Shown: piece by piece, positions 13,761 to 25,879 of the stretch
Layout: the number at the start of each line of letters is the position of its first letter
How positions within the stretch are numbered: the first letter of the stretch is position 1
NCBI GenBank assembly: GCA_036417435.1
Contig: CM070919.1
Location: forward strand, 31,311,318-31,375,317
Direction: 5' to 3'
Length of the DNA stretch: 64,000 nucleotides
Origin: Inia geoffrensis
Taxonomy: Eukaryota > Chordata > Mammalia > Artiodactyla > Iniidae
The notes under the pieces: generated by a model
The model's database searches: none
Told to the model about the DNA's origin: nothing
The model's input: only the letters and a program-made list of their open reading frames with translations
Made by a program: the position numbers and the translations under genes

Positions 13761-14505
13761 AGTCTTTAGGCTCATTTGGTATTTAGTGTATGTGGAAAGT
13801 AAGTATTATATGTAGATATACCATCTCCTCAACTAGAATAACCTACTTACAGTTGGGAACAATACATTTTGCCTTTTTTATATCCTGTTTCTTCCATGCC
13901 TCCATACCAGGGGTGCTCAGTAAACAGGTGCTTAGAACTGACCTTGTCCACATGTAGGTAAAACTACTGAACTCTCCTCAGAGCCTAAGATAGGACTTGA
14001 AAGGTATGACCCTTAGCAGAGGAGGGGAGCTCTCTCTCCAAGTGTCTGCGGGTTATTAGTGGCACATGGCTTCTTCCAAGCCCTTGGAGTGATATCAGAA
14101 GATCAGTGTTCTCCCCTGCATCTTCCCCTGCTCTCCGTACTGTCTGATGTTACAGCTGGAGACACTGTTCCACTCGTTAGTCTCACTCAGTCTCAAAGTC
14201 AAGTGTTAGCTTTTAAACACAGACTAGACCTCTGATATGTGGACACTATCACCAGGACACTTAGCAGCAAGCAACATATAGGGAGATAGATACACAGAAA
14301 ATCCTAACGAGTCCCTTCAATACGATGGCAGAGCTAATAAAGGGATGAAAAGGCAGACTTCTAAGGTTTATTGGCACAGCAAAGGGATCAAGAAGGGAAC
14401 AATCTTAAGTGATCTTAGTTACCATGTTGCTTTTCAGTATTCTTGTTGTGTAATCATACCTTGGTCTCAAGCCTGATTGGAAAGTGCATTAAGAAAGCTC
14501 ATCCC

Positions 14506-14710
14506 GGGCTTCCCTGGTGGCGCAGTGGTTGAGAGTCCGCCTGCCGATGCAGGGGACACAGGTTCGTGCCCCGGTCTGGGAAGACCCCACATGCCACAGA
14601 GCGGCTGGGCCCGTGAGCCATGGATGCTGAGCCTGCGCGTCCGGAGCCTGTGCTCCGCAACGGGAGAGGCCACAACAGTGAGAGGCCCGCATACCTCAAA
14701 AAAAAAAAAA
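14506..14710 (+). mobile_element. CHR-2-like SINE with perfect 13-bp target-site duplication
   Basis: A full-length copy from GGGCTTCCCTGGTGGCGCAG to a pure A tail. The direct repeat GAAAGCTCATCCC flanks it at 14493-14505 and 14711-14723 without mismatch, which suggests a young insertion. Confidence 0.97.
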
Positions 14711-14786
14711 GAAAGCTCATCCCATATTTGTCTAATACAATGAGCTGATTTGCAACCGTATCTGGGAAGACAGAGTTTCTTTTATT

Positions 14787-14938
14787 TCATACCAAAGCAC
14801 TACAGCTCATGGGGAGGACATCCAGAAAGTTGTCAACGGGGTCTTCCATGATTATGAAAGACGTGAAGGTACACACATCATTCTCATATTTCATGGATTT
14901 TGGCAGTTCCACATCAGAAATGTTGGGGAATGATCTGG
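14787..14938 (-). other. Coding-like island in ASB5 intron 1, possible alternative terminal exon or gene fragment (unproven)
   Basis: On the minus strand a pyrimidine-rich stretch ends in ...CTTTCAAGACTTAG, a plausible acceptor. After it come CC and then 49 sense codons to a TGA at 14789-14787. The reading frame gives a protein-like string around ELPKSMKYENDV and IIMEDPVDNFLDVLPM. AATAAA follows the stop immediately (14786-14781). ASB5 exon 1 ends one base into a codon, so joining to this CC would keep the frame and give alanine. I do not recognise the peptide. The frame also stays open about 10 codons upstream of the acceptor, to a TAG at 14969-14967. It could therefore be a spliced exon, an exapted fragment of another gene, or chance. 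Family and expression are unknown. Confidence 0.3.
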
Positions 14939-17176
14939 CTAAGTCTTGAAAGTAGGAATGAGAAAACTAATTCAGAATGGAATGAAGGTGATAATCTCTG
15001 CTAGGAAGGAGGAAATTGCTAGATTAAACAAAGATAATTAAGCCTGATTAATCATAAAAACATAAACAAAATAAAAATAAGTTTAGTAGTAGTAAATAAA
15101 AGAAAAAGCTATGTTAAAATAGAGAAAGTAATAATTTCCTAGGCAAGGAAGAATTAATTCTTAGAGGTAGACCAAGAAAGAGCTTGTAAGGTTCCTGACT
15201 GTCCTCCTAATATTAAAATAAAATTGGAGACTAACTATGCTTACACTGAATAAAAATTATAATAATATATTGTATTGTTTAGTATATAGACTAATGCAAG
15301 CTATAGGAAGGGAGAATTTTGTTAAACAGATACAAAATTAAAAATAACAGAAAACAAACATTTGAAAACTCTATGTTCCCCATTTTTATTCCCAGGAAAA
15401 GTATTTTCTATTAATGAGTGTGGATTTCTCTCCTTTTTGGGTTATAATCCTAGAGCTCTAATATATCTTAACACAGACTCATAAAAGTAGGCGGGAACAT
15501 GGAAGCCATTTCACATATTCCCATGACCTCCCAGCATGAGCACACTGAGATCAGGCTAAAGAGGGGACAAGTATTTCTTTATATTTGTAAATAAGTACAA
15601 AAGGAGATTCCAAAGCTTCCTCTAAAACCCTTGTCAATCCACCAAAAATGGTGGATTTTTAGCCAACACTTCAGTTTTTATGCAAGGCAATTCTCACAAT
15701 ACGTAGACGAGATTTGAGTATAAGGTAATGAGCTATGGGCTGCCCGTGACAGTAAACTTTCTCACCTTATGATCGCATAGCTTATTTAGTCTTATATCTA
15801 AAAATACGGGTTTAAAAAAATAAAATTAAAATACGGATTTTGTTTTAAAATCTAGTCTCCTATGTTTGCTGGTTTTTAAACAACAAAATATTCCATTTAC
15901 CAACATTGTGTATGCCACATTTAAATACTTATACCTGGTCTGAAGCAGAGCTGGTGGGTGAAGGATTAAATATTGTCTATTTCTCTAGATCCCATCTTCC
16001 TTGTGAGAGTTTCATCCTGGCATTTAGATTAAGTTCCCCAATTTGCATAAGAACAAAATCTTCCTCAGGAAAAATGTACTCTCCTTATCTATCTCATACA
16101 CCAAAAAAGATTTTCTACCTTTATTCAACTTTCCATGTATCTACAGAGTCGCCTAGATTTTAAAATAAGTTATTCCACACATTGAAACATGTAGAAAAAC
16201 AGATTTTAAGAAGGCAAGCTTTCTACTCTAAGTATTCTTTTTTGAAAAAAAAAAAACACTCTCTAATTATGTGATAGTGTATTTTGATTCTGAAAATTGA
16301 AGTTACTTTAGAGGTATGTAGGGCTGTAAAATGTGCATGCTTGCCTGATGATTTTCAAACCAGAAATTAATCAAAAGGTTCTAAGAAATTAAAATGTCAC
16401 CTTGAAGCCCATCCTAAGAATTGCTTTTATTATACAGAGTATCAGTGCAATAGAATGGAAATGGTTTTATAGCCTTTCAAGTTGAGGGTCAAAGTGATCA
16501 TTTCTCATTTAGTCTCACACTTTAATTTCTTGTAGGAAGCATGATGGATGTACTTGGTTGCATACATGTTAACATTTGTTAATTCATGTTCCTATCCTCA
16601 TATAATCAATTTTTTACAAATTGAGCAAAGGCAACAACAATTCCATCAGGAAAACATATGCCATAAATCTTAATATTCACCACATTGTGCTTTACTTTAT
16701 AATGAAGCGGTTAACCTTGGTCAAATAAAAATTGTGGGAAACCAATAAAACCTTCAAATCTTCTCTTATAACAATTATTTTTCCATATAACTAAAGACTT
16801 GATTTAAAAAATCATAAAATCTCAGGTATATTAAAGGACAGTTGAAGTGCAATCAGTAACTGAAGCCTGTGAACGCATGGCTTGGCACATGAAATGTTAA
16901 ATGTTAAAGAAAATATTTATGAATAGGAAAATACTGATATATATTTAAAACTAGGCTTCCGTGAGGCTATTCTGCAATGATGCCTTGATTTCATTAACCC
17001 AGAAAAAGTAATTTTCTTTTTTATGAGGCCATGAAGGGAGTTAAATATTTCCCGCAATAAGAAGTTGGCAGAATATTCGCTCTGAAGCAGTCCCTAAGGG
17101 AAACATGGGGTGTTTTCTTGGGCTGTGCACGCAAGATAAAGTCAACGCGAAACACGAGAGCAGGCCGTGAACATAC

Positions 17177-17372
17177 CTTGTCCTTGGGTTACTCCGTAAA
17201 ATTCAGCCGCTATCCGGGCCGCCTCCTTGCGGTTGCCTTTCACTATGTAGAAGTGACTGAGGATGGCGAGGCTGATTTTCACAAAGAGCTTGAAACAGAA
17301 CAGTGAGAGGATGGTGAAGTAGACGTTAGAGAGCTGCTGAGCAAAGGGCCGGCTTTCTTCGACCACCGACAT
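17177..17372 (-). CDS. ASB5: ASB5 coding exon 1 (residues 1-65 plus one base)
   Basis: ASB5 is an ankyrin-repeat and SOCS-box protein. The family recruits substrates to elongin B/C-cullin 5 ubiquitin ligases, and ASB5 is known mainly from striated muscle. The start is the ATG at 17372. The protein begins MSVVEESRPFAQQLSNVYFT, continues through a hydrophobic segment (about residues 18-44) and the basic KGNRKEAARIAAEFYG stretch, and reaches VTQGQ at residue 65. From memory this matches the human N-terminus with very few changes. The exon ends CAA G before the donor GTATGT at 17176-17171, so the junction phase is 1. The frame is open upstream but the promoter lies there. The ankyrin repeats and SOCS box are in exons outside this window. 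I see no lesion in the exon. Confidence 0.95.
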
Positions 17373-17485
17373 CGCTGCACCAGCCCGGCTGCTGCCGCCC
17401 TTGGTCAGATCCAAGTCCCGAATGTGCCTGGCTCCAGTCCGGGATGCTCCTGGACAGCTGGTCCTGAGGAAGGAAAATAGCAGCT
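17373..17485 (-). other. ASB5: ASB5 5'UTR (inferred)
   Basis: The stretch lies between the ATG and a start site placed about 25-30 bases below the TATA box. No ATG precedes the main start on the minus strand inside it. CAGCTG E-boxes at 17455-17460 and 17481-17486 sit in or at its edge. CAGCTG is the kind of site bound by myogenic bHLH factors, which would fit muscle expression. The exact start site is not visible in sequence. Confidence 0.5.
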
Positions 17486-17509
17486 GGTAACGATGCCTCC
17501 AGCTCAAAA

Positions 17510-17551
17510 TATTTATACCGTCCATAAAAGTGCTTCGCACACGCCTATTGG
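17510..17551 (-). promoter_or_regulatory. ASB5: ASB5 core promoter: TATA box and CCAAT box
   Basis: Read on the minus strand there is CCAAT at 17551-17547, then TATAAATA at 17517-17510 about 30 bases further on. The translation start is at 17372, about 140 bases downstream of the TATA element. Spacing and order are those of a classical TATA promoter. This fits a tissue-restricted gene and contrasts with the CpG-island promoter of SPCS3. Confidence 0.7.
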
Positions 17552-18930
17552 TCTGACACTATTCCGCGGGGGCAATGGCAACACGTGCCTCTTCCCGACC
17601 CTCCTGACTTTCTGTGCTGGCTACAAAATGGCATCCCGCCCCCCTGCCCTGAAATTCAAAATCAGGTACTGAAATTTATATACAGATTGTTTCCCTTTGA
17701 GGGGGATCAGTGTCAGCGGCGCTTTGAAGACTTTGCGTAAAAGGGGTTCCTGGTGTTAATGTAAGTGTTATTCATAATATCAAGGAAAAATTAAGCCCAT
17801 CAATTCAAACCTTGAAAATGGTCGTATTTGTAGGCCATGAGCTAAATTATCAAATAGTCCATGACCTGATGATTTAATGATCACTCATCAAATTCGCCAA
17901 ATTGTGGCTTCCACTGTTGTCAGGAAAAAAAAAAATGTGTAAGTGGATAGACTGGAAAGTCACAGGCTCATAACCTTAGAGTGTTTATTCATCCACTGAA
18001 CACTTTTTAAAGCACCTAGTCAGGTAATTTGCTGGATGCTGGCAGACCAATCCCTGCCACAAGGATCTCAGAGTCCAGAGGAAGAAACAGCCATAAAATA
18101 AATACAAGTGAGGACAGGGTAGCACAAAGAGGAAGGGTCTAATCCTGGTAGCGAAGAGTCCAGAAAGGGTTCCTGGAGGACATATAATATCCAGAGAATT
18201 TCAAGTAAACGTAAGTATTTCATCTTGACTCTCCCAAACCAAGCAAAACAATATATCTTTTAGCCCCATAATCTTTGTTAAACCCGATCTGATGTAGTTT
18301 AGAAATGAGGTGCAACTGTTTATAAGGGCATCCTTAGGCAAGCTATCTGTTTAGAAGAGAAATCGAGTAAGTTATTTAAGAACAATAATGTAGAGTGACA
18401 GTATTTTGGCATTTAAGCCAACAAGAATACGCCAAGATACAAAATGACACATTATATAGGGGGCTTGTTTATACATTTATATGACCAGGCTTGGGGCCTC
18501 TTAATTGTTGTACTGCTTCCCGATTCTTCGGAGAAGTTCCGGAATCACAAATAATAACAAAAACATAAGAAAACAGAAGTGGCTTTTCTGGGAATAAAGG
18601 AGCATATCAGTGATTGGTCATAGTGGTCAGTGCTGCATGCTTTTCATGCAGTGTTTCTTGCACTGATTTATATGAAACATCCCTAAGACAAAGGAGGTAT
18701 TGCTGTAAAGTAAACGTGTCAGATAAAGCAGGCTTCTTTCCCCAGTGACTGCGTGGTTCCCAGAAAAACAAATTAGATAAAATAAAATATTAGAAAGCAG
18801 TCACTGCCCTCTTTCTGGAAATGCCCCTTGGTCTTGTTCTCACAGGCAGAGAACTAGACTAAGCAGCTATTCACTGGCCCCAGTGTGCCATTTCACATGT
18901 GCTTTGGGAAGCAATGAAAATGCACTGCAG

Positions 18931-19122
18931 GGCTTCCGTGGTGGCGCAGTGGTTGGGAGTCCGCCTGCCGATGCAGGGGATGCGGGTTCGTGCTCCGGTC
19001 CGGGAGGATCCTGCATGCCGCAGAGCCGCTGGGCCCGTGAGCCATGGCCGCTGAGCCTGCGCGTCTGGAGCCTGTGCTCCGCAGAGGGAGAGGCCACAAC
19101 AGTGGGAGGCCCGCGTACTGCA

Positions 19123-19144
<22 letters not shown>
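18931..19144 (+). mobile_element. CHR-2-like SINE with perfect 14-bp target-site duplication
   Basis: The copy runs from GGCTTCCGTGGTGGCGCAG to an A tail of about 25 bases. AAAATGCACTGCAG is repeated exactly at 18917-18930 and 19145-19158. The long pure tail and perfect duplication suggest recent insertion. Peptides across it are artefacts. Confidence 0.96.
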
Positions 19145-19153
<9 letters not shown>

Positions 19154-20100
19154 TGCAGAGTATAGAAGACGAAGTAACTAAATGTGAGATTGTGTTAGTT
19201 AAGTGACTGGAGGAGATGACCCTCCAGTTAGTCTTTCCCCAGGCGTGGCGATGCATTGAGTACGCACCAGAGAGGCATGCCCCGTGGACAGCTGGACCAT
19301 CACAATACTCTGAGTCACTGTATCCACATCCAGTTCAGTGGTTTAGAATCAGAAATAAAACCCACCTAACTCATGCCTCAGTGTCTTCTAAGGTTTCACT
19401 CTTTCATCTCTACCACTAAGTGCTATTATAAGTAATTATCTCCACGTCAGCTCATCAGGGGACTGGATTCTTTTGGGTTGAGGAACACTTTTATTTCAAT
19501 AAGACTGCTATCATTGGAGCAGTAAGTTTAACTCCTTATACTTTTACTAGTAGAAAAATACTGCTCTCCAATATTTAGGATTTTATGTCAAGATGTCACG
19601 CTTTATTTTAATGAGTTCCTTGATTTCCCACCTCTATTTCTTTCGTTAGCATAAACTCTCCCTTGGCAACTTTTACCATCTCTAGTTCTAGTATCACTAA
19701 ATAAAAATTAAGACTAAATAAAATAACTCATAGTAAGTGAACTCATCAAATATAAACTAGATGCTGTATTTTTCACATTATAGACCCTTCCACGCAACAT
19801 CATAAGTTATTTTATTAATATTTAAAAGACACATGAAAAATATCGTGCGCCTATTTTCCTGGCATTTGTGTTTTCTTAAAAAATAAAATATTGATTAGTC
19901 ATTTAAGGGATTTATTGAGATCAATATTTTTATCATTTACCATGTTGAGAGGATGTGGTAGAGTGATTTGGTGATTAGCCAGTATAACCCAACTGATCTT
20001 GTTAGCTTTGATCAATCAATAAAACCAAAGTTGAGCTCAACAGTTTTGTTACTAGAATGGGCGATGTGAGAGGAGATGAAAACACAGGAAGAAATCATTT

Positions 20101-20449
20101 TTTTATATAAATTTATTTATTTATTTTTTGGCTGCACTGGGTCTTTGTTGCTGCACGCGGGCTTTCTCTAGTTGCAGCGAGCGGGGGCTACTCTTCGTTG
20201 CGGTGCACAGGCTTCTCATTACGGTGGCTTCTCTTGTTGCAGAGCATGGGCACTAGGCGCACCGGCATCAGTAGTTGCAGCGCGTGGGCCCAGCAGTTGT
20301 GGCTCGCGGGCTCTAGAGCTCAGGCCCAGTAGTTGCGGTGCACGGGCTTCGTTGCTCCGTGGCATGTGGGATCTTCCCGGACCAGGGCTTAACCGGTGTC
20401 CCCTACATTGGCAGGTGGATTCTCAACCACTGCGCCACCAGGGAAGCCC
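20101..20449 (-). mobile_element. CHR-type SINE (long form), reverse orientation
   Basis: It reads backwards from the head at 20449 (GGGCTTCCCTGGTGGCGCAG on the minus strand) to an AATAAATAAATAAATTT tail near 20105. AGAAATCATTT flanks it at 20090-20100 and 20450-20460. The 97-residue frame across it is a repeat by-product. Confidence 0.95.
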
Positions 20450-20454
20450 AGAAA

Positions 20455-20605
20455 TCATTTATTGAGAGTTCACTATAAGCCACATGTTTTACATAAATCT
20501 TCTCATTTACTATCTTATTCTATACTGGAGGGGTGAGTATTATTGTCATTTACATTTTAAAGATGAAGAAAGTGTAATTCAGGGAGTTAGTGACCTATGA
20601 GAGTA
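20455..20605 (-). repeat. MIR fragment
   Basis: TTTATTGAGAGTTCACTATA, GGTGAGTATTATTGTCATTT and AAAGATGAAGAAAGTGTAAT follow the reverse-orientation MIR order. The SINE above inserted at its edge. Confidence 0.6.
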
Positions 20606-23600
20606 TTTGAACACAATTATGACTCTAAAATACGTGCTCAAGTTACTGCCCATATTTTCTATTTTTAAGCACTTACCGTCTGAACGAACAAGTACGATTT
20701 GTACATACAGAGTGAGACAGAGTCACAGAGACTTACACACACAGTGGAGAGGTGGGTCTAAGACTGCATTTAATCAGGTACCTAAATTAGCACCTAAATG
20801 AGTGGGGCAGCTCTTCATGCTCTGATGATTACATGAGATGGAATCCTGTGTGTGCTTGACACCTGGGAACCAAGGAAAAGGGGAATGTTTGGTGACTGGG
20901 CTAATACTGCTCGATTATTCAAGGTTAAGAGTCGGTGAGCAGCTCCCATTAAAACAGCAGAGAGGAAGCCGACAGAAGGGCCAAAGAATAGGGCAGTCGA
21001 GAGTTAGTTCGTTGAAAACAACACTGAATGTTCAAAAGAGGGTCAAATAACTGAGTAAAAACAAAAAGAATGAGGATCATGGGAAGGACAGGAGGCGTTC
21101 GCTGGTGACCTTCAACTCAGTATCTCAACAGGATAATGGAGTGGGAATTAGGACTCCGGTGATCAGGGGTGATCCTCAGAGCAACGTCCAGAGAAAAAGG
21201 GCCCCTGGGGTTCCTCCTTTTGTCACCTTTCTGGGTATTGTCTCTGCTCCTCCCCACAGTACAGCTGTCAGAGGACAGTTCCTCTGTAAGGTGCCCCCTG
21301 CGTCCCCTAATCTTTCCCCTTTCTAGGTTCTTGATCAGCTTCCTTTAGCATCCCAGCTACTATGTGAATTGGCATTGTGTCTGTGTGTGTGCGCGCACGT
21401 GCTTCAGAGACTTAATTGCATGTCATTCAGATGCTGAATATCATAATGACTTTCAAATGTGGCCAGATTAGTCTTCAAATTCTCATAGAAGAGAGAATTT
21501 CACTTCCAGAGATTATGGCACTAAATTGTTTTGACTTAACTACAGTTTTGACCCAAGCTGTTATACTAAAAATGTCAAGGGGACATAATAAAAATTGCCT
21601 GTTTCTAGTGCTTTCCAGTTGATCGATCTTAGCATAAAGATTTTTTATTTTTTTAAGATGTTTATGTAGTGGAAATAGAGTGACCCCATTGAAATAACCA
21701 TTTCCTTTAAAAAAAAAAAATTGTGATCCCGTATTCTCTGGTAGAAATCTAAAGGCTCTAAGTGACTTTTTATTGCTAATTTCCAAAAAATAAAATTACA
21801 GGGATACATTTCAAATAGCAAAGTTGCTAATGTTCAGTATAACGGCAGTCATCCTCCCTGCTCCGGAACAGGGATTTCAAGGAGGGTTTGTGCACAGTGA
21901 ATACAAACTGAGAAAAGTCATTTGCTCATAAATCTGAAATTCAATGGTGGCCAGGCTGATAAAATGAAAGAGAAAAAATTATGCAAGCTGCTATTGGTGG
22001 GATAATAGCTCACTGCTGTGCTTAAGACACCATTAAAAACATAGCTCTCGTTTTTTAATTTTATGAAATCTCATGAGGAAAAAAATAAAGGTCTGAGATG
22101 GTTAAAATACACAGGAGCTTTACATGTTTGTACACATAGGAATTTGAAGAAAAACAGAAATGTTTACACTTGAAGTTGAAATCCTTAAAGGGAATTAATA
22201 ACTGAATTTAGCCTTATCTCCATTCCGTAGGTTCTGTAGACTCTGTTTAATTAGTTTATCTACACTTTGCCCAAAAGCTGTAATCACGGAAATAGATACT
22301 TCACAAAGCCCATTGTCAAAACTCCTGGCGTGGACTTAGGCACTGTGATGTAATGCCTCTGTCCTAAAAAAAATAACGTACTCACAGCAGAACTATAGAT
22401 ACTGATGCCCTGGGTTCCTATTAGATATTTCTAATTATTGATGAAGGACAAATGCTCATAAAGATTATAATCATCATATTAACTATTTATGTTGTTAGTT
22501 GGGGGAAGTTGGGATGAGAGGTGTTCTATTTTGTTTGACCGTACTTTTGGTGGGGGGGGGTAAGTTCTTGCTTCTGGCCTCTAGCCATACTTCCAGTATA
22601 ATGGAACAAAAGAGTAATTCCTGCTAGCATTAGAAGAATCCATAAGAAGAATAAAATACTATCCACAAAGTTGTGATTGACTTAGATTTCATCCAGGCTC
22701 TCTGGGGAAAAATCGCAGGCTTTCTCCAAAACTCAGAACAGCCTCTATCCTAAAAATTGAGTCACGTTAAATCGACCTATGTGGTCATCCCTGAGTAGAG
22801 GTTCCTTTAGGTTAAAAAGATTCTAGTCATATATGGGGTCCAGAAAAACTTGGCTGAGAGCTGGCAGCTCTACATAGTTGAGGGTTTAAAAAATATACTC
22901 TAATTTTAAATTAATATATACTTATTAACGCCTACTACATGCCAAGCACTCATTGTTCTAGACATTTCATCTGTTATAATGGAGTTTTTTGTTTGTTGGT
23001 TGGTTTTCTGCAAACCCATCTTTTGTTTAGAGGATTATATCTCACCCAACCTCAGTCCATGTTCCTGACCTCCTGGCTCCAGAAAAGGACAGTTGACCAA
23101 ATTAGGCCAATGAAGATATTTCTGGAACTGCTGCTAGAGTTTTGCGAAAGATGCTTTTATTCAGCAGGGAAAGTTAAGACAGCAAGATCTAACCCTAAAG
23201 ATGCTAGGAAGTCTCCTTGTCAGTAAGGGAACAGCCTGCCTAGGAAGGAAGCCAATGGGAAGGAAAGCATAGTCAGGACCTGGGGAGGTAGTGTCATGGC
23301 ACCTTCATCTGAATACCTGGATCTAGCTGCACCTGAAGCAGCCGGATCTGATGGTAATACAGATTTGACAGTAAAATGAAATAATACATTCCTTTTAGTT
23401 GTTAATTAATCCCATGTGGATTGGGATTTCTCTCACATTTACAGGAAAAGTCCTGATATATTTATATTTTCTTGAGTCCTTATAAAGAAAATACACCATA
23501 GGCATCATTCATCCCTTCTGTACAAGCTCAGGAAGCAGAGACTTAATGACCAAGCAATCTGCTGAGATTCTGCCTCTTCAAGTGGAAGCGCTGGGACTCA

Positions 23601-24470
23601 TGCCTGAGCTTCAGTCACTGCAGCTCTTCTCATGTTATCACCCACAGGTTAGAGCTGCAACATTCGTATTGTCTGGGGTACTCACTGTCTCCCTACTCTA
23701 TCTCGGCCTGAGCTACAGTGTACGTTTGTGCCATATTTGGGTTATAAATAGTATTTAACTGAATACTCAAGTATATCGTTGGGCTGAAGCTGACAGGCCC
23801 CGGCCAAATCGTTGGTGATTAAGAATTTGTTGTAACCTTCTCGTTTTAACAAACCACCATTTTTCAAGACGATTTAAAGGGAAGACTTTCACTATGGCAT
23901 CGTTTTGAAGATCCAGAGCGTGAGGCCGTCTGAGCGGTGAAATGATGTTACAATGATCTTTCAAGTACAGCGTGGCGATCTCATCTGCCTTTTTATAGGT
24001 ATACTTTTACAATTAATAGTTATCATTGCTTCAAAGAGCTAAAACATGTCAACTGCCCTGGGATGTTGCCAACTGGCTAAGAAAACTGGGATCTACTAGT
24101 GCCCCTGTCTAGGATGCTAAGATTTCAGTGTCTCTGACAGCACGTGTACTGCCTGTGTGCTCTCCTTTTAAATCTATTTTTTTAATCTCCAATTATAAGC
24201 CTCATTATGAAAGAATCTACCTCACATGTTGTCAGGTTTAAATGCAGTAATGCATAGCATTCATGGTGCATGATAGGAGCTCAGCAACTATTAGTTTTAT
24301 TATAATGATTCCTATTATTTTGTTATTTAAATTAGAATCCATTGCATAATAAACACTACAATTTTGCTGTGTGTTTGTCTAATTAAATGTCCAAATTCCA
24401 ATAGTACTTTACTCGCTGCCAACTACAGACATGTACTCACATAAAAGAAAGCTATTGAACTCCCTCTGGT
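20606..24470. other. Intergenic stretch without recognised gene
   Basis: No gene signature was found on either strand. There is a short TG/CG run near 21382-21400, a G-run at 22550-22560, a possible old repeat fragment near 22925-22980 (CGCCTACTACATGCCAAGCA) and a moderately diverged unidentified block at 23020-23370. The rest is AT-rich unique sequence. Confidence 0.5.
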
Positions 24471-24487
24471 GTTAGAAAATAGGCCCA

Positions 24488-25290
24488 ATAGAAAAGGAAC
24501 ACTCTTGCACTGTTGGTGGGAATGTAAATTGATACAGCCACAATGGAGAACAGTATGGAGGTTCCTTAAAAAACTAAAAATAGAACTACCATATGACCCA
24601 GCAATCCCACTACTGGGCATATACCCTGAGAAAACCATAATTCAAAAAGAGTCATGTACCAAAATGTTCATTGCAGCTCTTATTTACAATAGCCAGGACA
24701 TGGAAGCAACCTAAGTGTCCATCATCGGATGAATGGATAAAGAAGATGTGGCACATATATACAATGGAATATTACTCAGCCATAAAAAGAAATGAAATTG
24801 AGCTATTTGTAATGAGGTGGATGGACCTAGAGTCTGTCATACAGAGTGAAGTAAGTCAGAAAGAGAAAGACAAATACCGTACGCTAACACATATATATGG
24901 AATTTAAGAAAAAAAAATGTCATGAAGAACCTAGGGTTAAGACAAGAATAAAGACACAGAGCTACTAGAGAATGGACTTGAGGATATGGGGAGGGGGAAG
25001 GGTAAGCTGTGACAAAGCGAGAGAGTGGCGTGGACATATATACACTACCAAACGTAAAATCCATAGCTAGTGGGAAGCAGCCGCATAGCACAGGGAGATC
25101 AGCTCGGTGCTTTGTGACCACTTAGAGGGGTGGGATAGGGAGGGTGGGAGGGAGGGAGACGCAAGAGGGAAGAGATATTGGAATATATGTATATGTATAA
25201 GTGATTCACTTTGTTATAAAGCAGAAACTAACACACCATTGTAAAGCAATTATACTCCAATAAAGATGTAAAAAAAAGAAAAAAGAAAAA
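24488..25290 (+). mobile_element. 5'-truncated L1, 3' end of ORF2 plus 3'UTR
   Basis: The sequence carries the C-terminal part of L1 ORF2 (a frame running through [29 protein letters not shown] and EYYSAIKRNEI), then a G-rich 3'UTR and an AATAAAG signal followed by an A-rich tail. AGAAAATAGGCCCA flanks it exactly at 24474-24487 and 25291-25304. About 800 bases are present of an element normally 6-7 kb long. The ORF2 frame is broken, so the copy is dead. Confidence 0.96.
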
Positions 25291-25358
25291 AGAAAATAGG
25301 CCCATTTCTGGAACTGGGATTCATAACCAACGTCCCATATAAAATAAATGATATATTT

Positions 25359-25821
25359 AATTTTTTTATTGACGTACAGTTGATTTACAGTGTTGTGTTA
25401 CTTTCTGGTGTACAGCAAAGCGATTCAGAGATATATATATTCTTTTTTCATATTCTTTTCCATTATGAGTCATTACAGGATATTGAATATAGTTCCCTGT
25501 GCTGTACAATAGGACCTTGTTCCTTATCTATCCTTATAGATACTAGTTTGCACCTGCTGACCCCAAACTCCCCAACTATCCCTCCCCCACGCCCCCTCCC
25601 CCTTGGCAAACACAAGTCTGTTCTCTATATCTGTCAGTCTGTTTTTGTTGCACAAATAAGTTCATTTGTGTCCTAGTTTAGATTCCACGTATAAGTGACA
25701 TCATATGGTGTTTGTCTTTCTCTTTCTGACTTACTTTGCTTAGTATGATAATCTTTAGCTCCATACATGTAGCTGTAAATGGCATTATTTCCTTCTTTTT
25801 TATGGCTGAGTAATATTCCTT

Positions 25822-25879
<58 letters not shown>

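Larger units (their letters stand above)
1..17176 (-). other. ASB5: ASB5 intron 1 (partial; continues beyond the left edge)
   Basis: Everything to the left of the ASB5 exon 1 donor should be first-intron sequence of this minus-strand gene. I looked for the next coding exon, which should resume at the ankyrin repeats (in human a segment beginning SWADRSPLHE), and did not find it on the minus strand, so the intron is inferred to exceed 17 kb. The contents are repeats listed separately (CHR SINEs, MIR, L2, microsatellites), plus AT-rich unique sequence. I recognised nothing in 1-827, 1151-2250, 2400-3460, 5010-6665, 8000-11400 and 15000-17170 beyond low-complexity runs. Confidence 0.8.

Noticed and set aside
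15636..15657. Hairpin AATCCACCA-AAAA-TGGTGGATT
   Set aside because: A 9-bp stem is expected by chance in a window this size, and there is no functional context.
1..17176. Further ASB5 exons (ankyrin repeats) in the left part of the window
   Set aside because: I found no LHEA- or ankyrin-like coding segment with splice sites on the minus strand, so the remaining exons are probably outside.
24469..24907. Plus-strand reverse-transcriptase-like frames as a gene
   Set aside because: They are the broken 3' end of L1 ORF2 in a truncated element with a target-site duplication.
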